Assembly: GCA_949289625.1 (NCBI GenBank)
Contig: CASEPH010000441.1
Span: 1-7,080 of the forward strand
DNA: 7,080 nt
Direction: 5' to 3'
From: an uncultured Clostridia bacterium
GTDB lineage: Bacteria; Bacillota_A; Clostridia; Oscillospirales; Oscillospiraceae
Numbering within the stretch: the stretch's first letter is position 1; each line of letters starts with the position of its first letter. Shown here in pieces: positions 6,653 to 7,080 of this stretch. Made by a program: the position numbers and the translations under genes. The notes beneath the pieces were generated by a model that was given only the letters and a program-made list of their open reading frames with translations, was not told the DNA's origin and did no database searches.

Positions 6653-6672
6653 TACCGTTACCGGTTACGTTA
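6653..6672. promoter_or_regulatory. LacI-family-like operator over the transcription start
   Basis: The 20-base element centred on the CCGG at 6661-6664 matches its own reverse complement at 16 of 20 positions, with core GTTACCGGTTAC. This resembles the AACCGGTT-type half-sites of LacI-family regulators. A further half-site GTAACCG (6645-6651) lies on the downstream side, so that GTAACCG at 6645 and CGGTTAC at 6662-6668 form a second, wider inverted repeat with a 10-base spacer. The element starts about four bases downstream of the -10 region and covers the expected start of transcription, the place for repression by blocking polymerase. The regulator itself is not in the window. Confidence 0.68.
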
Positions 6673-6676
6673 TGCT

Positions 6677-6708
6677 ATTATATAACACTTTGTAAAGGTA
6701 AAAGTCAA
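6677..6708 (-). promoter_or_regulatory. Sigma-A-type promoter of the operon
   Basis: On the minus strand a -35 box TTGACT (6708-6703) is followed by the AT-rich block TATATAAT (6684-6677). Perfect TATAAT at 6682-6677 would need a 20-base spacer; TATATA two bases earlier gives 18. The spacing is therefore not ideal, which would fit a promoter of moderate strength. Transcription would start near 6670, giving a leader of about 45 bases before the nitrilase ATG. Confidence 0.6.
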
Positions 6709-7080
6709 TACCTCCCATTGGATTTTGGAGGTTTCTCTAAAACCGTCGTAATATTTTTAGATGCATCGTCAATGGATTTTTTCAGATGCACCCCCAGAAT
6801 TTCCCATGCCCCTGTGTTGTTTTCTGAATTTACTTTTGGGTTTTCCTATCTGAAAAGTGCCTTTTGAAAACAAGGCAGTCACTTCATGTGCAGATAATAG
6901 AAGTCAGCCAGCAATGGAGGCGTCCTCAAGGGCAGCCTCCAGGTGCTTCATGTTCATGTACTTCTTGTTGCCCCACTGGGTGCCGGCCACATGGTGCAGC
7001 CGGGCACAGACCAGCATGAGGGCGGAGTTGCCGTCCGGGAAGCTGCCCACCACACGGGTACGGCGGCGGATCTCCCGGTT
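6709..7080 (-). mobile_element. End of an IS256-family insertion sequence, outer boundary unresolved
   Basis: The transposase 3' end at 6904-7080 shows that an insertion sequence enters the window from the right. Its terminal inverted repeat must lie between the transposase stop and the operon promoter, but the matching left end is outside the window so the border cannot be fixed. The 195 non-coding bases (6709-6903) hold an inverted repeat ACCTCC/GGAGGT (6710-6715, 6727-6732), GGTTT/AAACC (6730-6744), a directly repeated T-tract plus AGATGCA (ending at 6765 and 6790), and a weak stem with GCCTT/AAGGC arms around 6859-6875 that could end transposase transcription. No other gene is visible there. 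Confidence 0.5.
6904..7080 (-). CDS. IS256-family (mutator-type) transposase, C-terminal end
   Basis: The last 58 codons and the TGA stop (6906-6904) are present; the rest lies beyond the right edge. The frame reads through REIRRRTRVVGSFPDG, then SALMLVCARLHHVAGTQW and KKYMNMKHLE. The RRRTRVVG...FP...SAL block is the conserved C-terminal end of IS256-family DDE transposases, and the ending with GTQWG and YMNM is a variant I know from clostridial genomes. The enzyme moves its own insertion sequence by a copy-and-paste route with a circular intermediate, as known for the family. No interruption is seen in the visible part, so there is no sign that the gene is dead. Whether the element is full length cannot be seen. 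Confidence 0.87.
   Translation of the reverse strand, partial: NREIRRRTRVVGSFPDGNSALMLVCARLHHVAGTQWGNKKYMNMKHLEAALEDASIAG

Noticed and set aside
6626..6670. Riboswitch or leader RNA before the nitrilase gene
   Set aside because: The predicted leader is only about 45 bases and is taken up by the operator-like repeats and the ribosome binding site; no aptamer-like fold is visible.
5831..6685. Plus-strand open frame of 284 codons opposite the nitrilase N-terminal domain and promoter
   Set aside because: It runs through the operon's own promoter and operator, is antisense to catalytic motifs of domain 1 and has no family resemblance.
1..7080. CRISPR arrays, tRNA or rRNA genes, and replication or attachment sites
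   Set aside because: No regularly spaced repeats, cloverleaf sequence, rRNA motifs or integrase-associated sites were seen on either strand.

Overview
The window reads as a catabolic and transport locus of a Gram-positive anaerobe, probably a clostridial (Bacillota) gut or rumen-type bacterium. The grounds are purine-rich GGAGG ribosome binding sites, a lipoprotein-type solute-binding protein with a lipobox instead of a free periplasmic protein, a roughly 50% GC composition, and an IS256-family transposase of a type common in Oscillospiraceae and Lachnospiraceae (recognised from memory). All supported genes lie on the minus strand, so the order of transcription runs from high to low coordinates.

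Region by region, in the direction of transcription. At 7080-6904 is the 3' end of an IS256-family transposase, cut by the window edge. At 6903-6673 there is non-coding DNA holding the unresolved end of that insertion sequence and a sigma-A-like promoter facing the operon. At 6672-6653 a LacI-family-like pseudo-palindrome covers the expected start of transcription. The operon follows: a double-domain nitrilase-superfamily hydrolase (6625-4820) whose second domain has lost the catalytic cysteine; a VOC/glyoxalase-fold enzyme (4751-4272); and an RbsB/RbsC/RbsA-type ABC importer made of a lipoprotein (4213-3182), a permease (3084-2098) and a double ATPase (2083-587). A terminator-like hairpin (563-524) separates these from a gene that leaves the window at base 1 (458-1), whose N-terminal part resembles tagaturonate/fructuronate epimerase (UxaE).

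The genes suggest a single job: import of a small, probably sugar-like or sugar-acid-like compound, hydrolysis of a C-N bond in it by the nitrilase-family enzyme, further handling by the VOC enzyme, and entry into the hexuronate pathway if the UxaE-like gene belongs to the set. This combination is an inference from neighbourhood; neither the substrate nor any reaction can be read from the sequence. Four start codons had to be moved inward from the longest open frame because the Shine-Dalgarno sequence overlaps or crowds the outer start. Intergenic inverted repeats lie before the binding protein, between binding protein and permease, and after the ATPase, and probably tune the relative expression of the parts.
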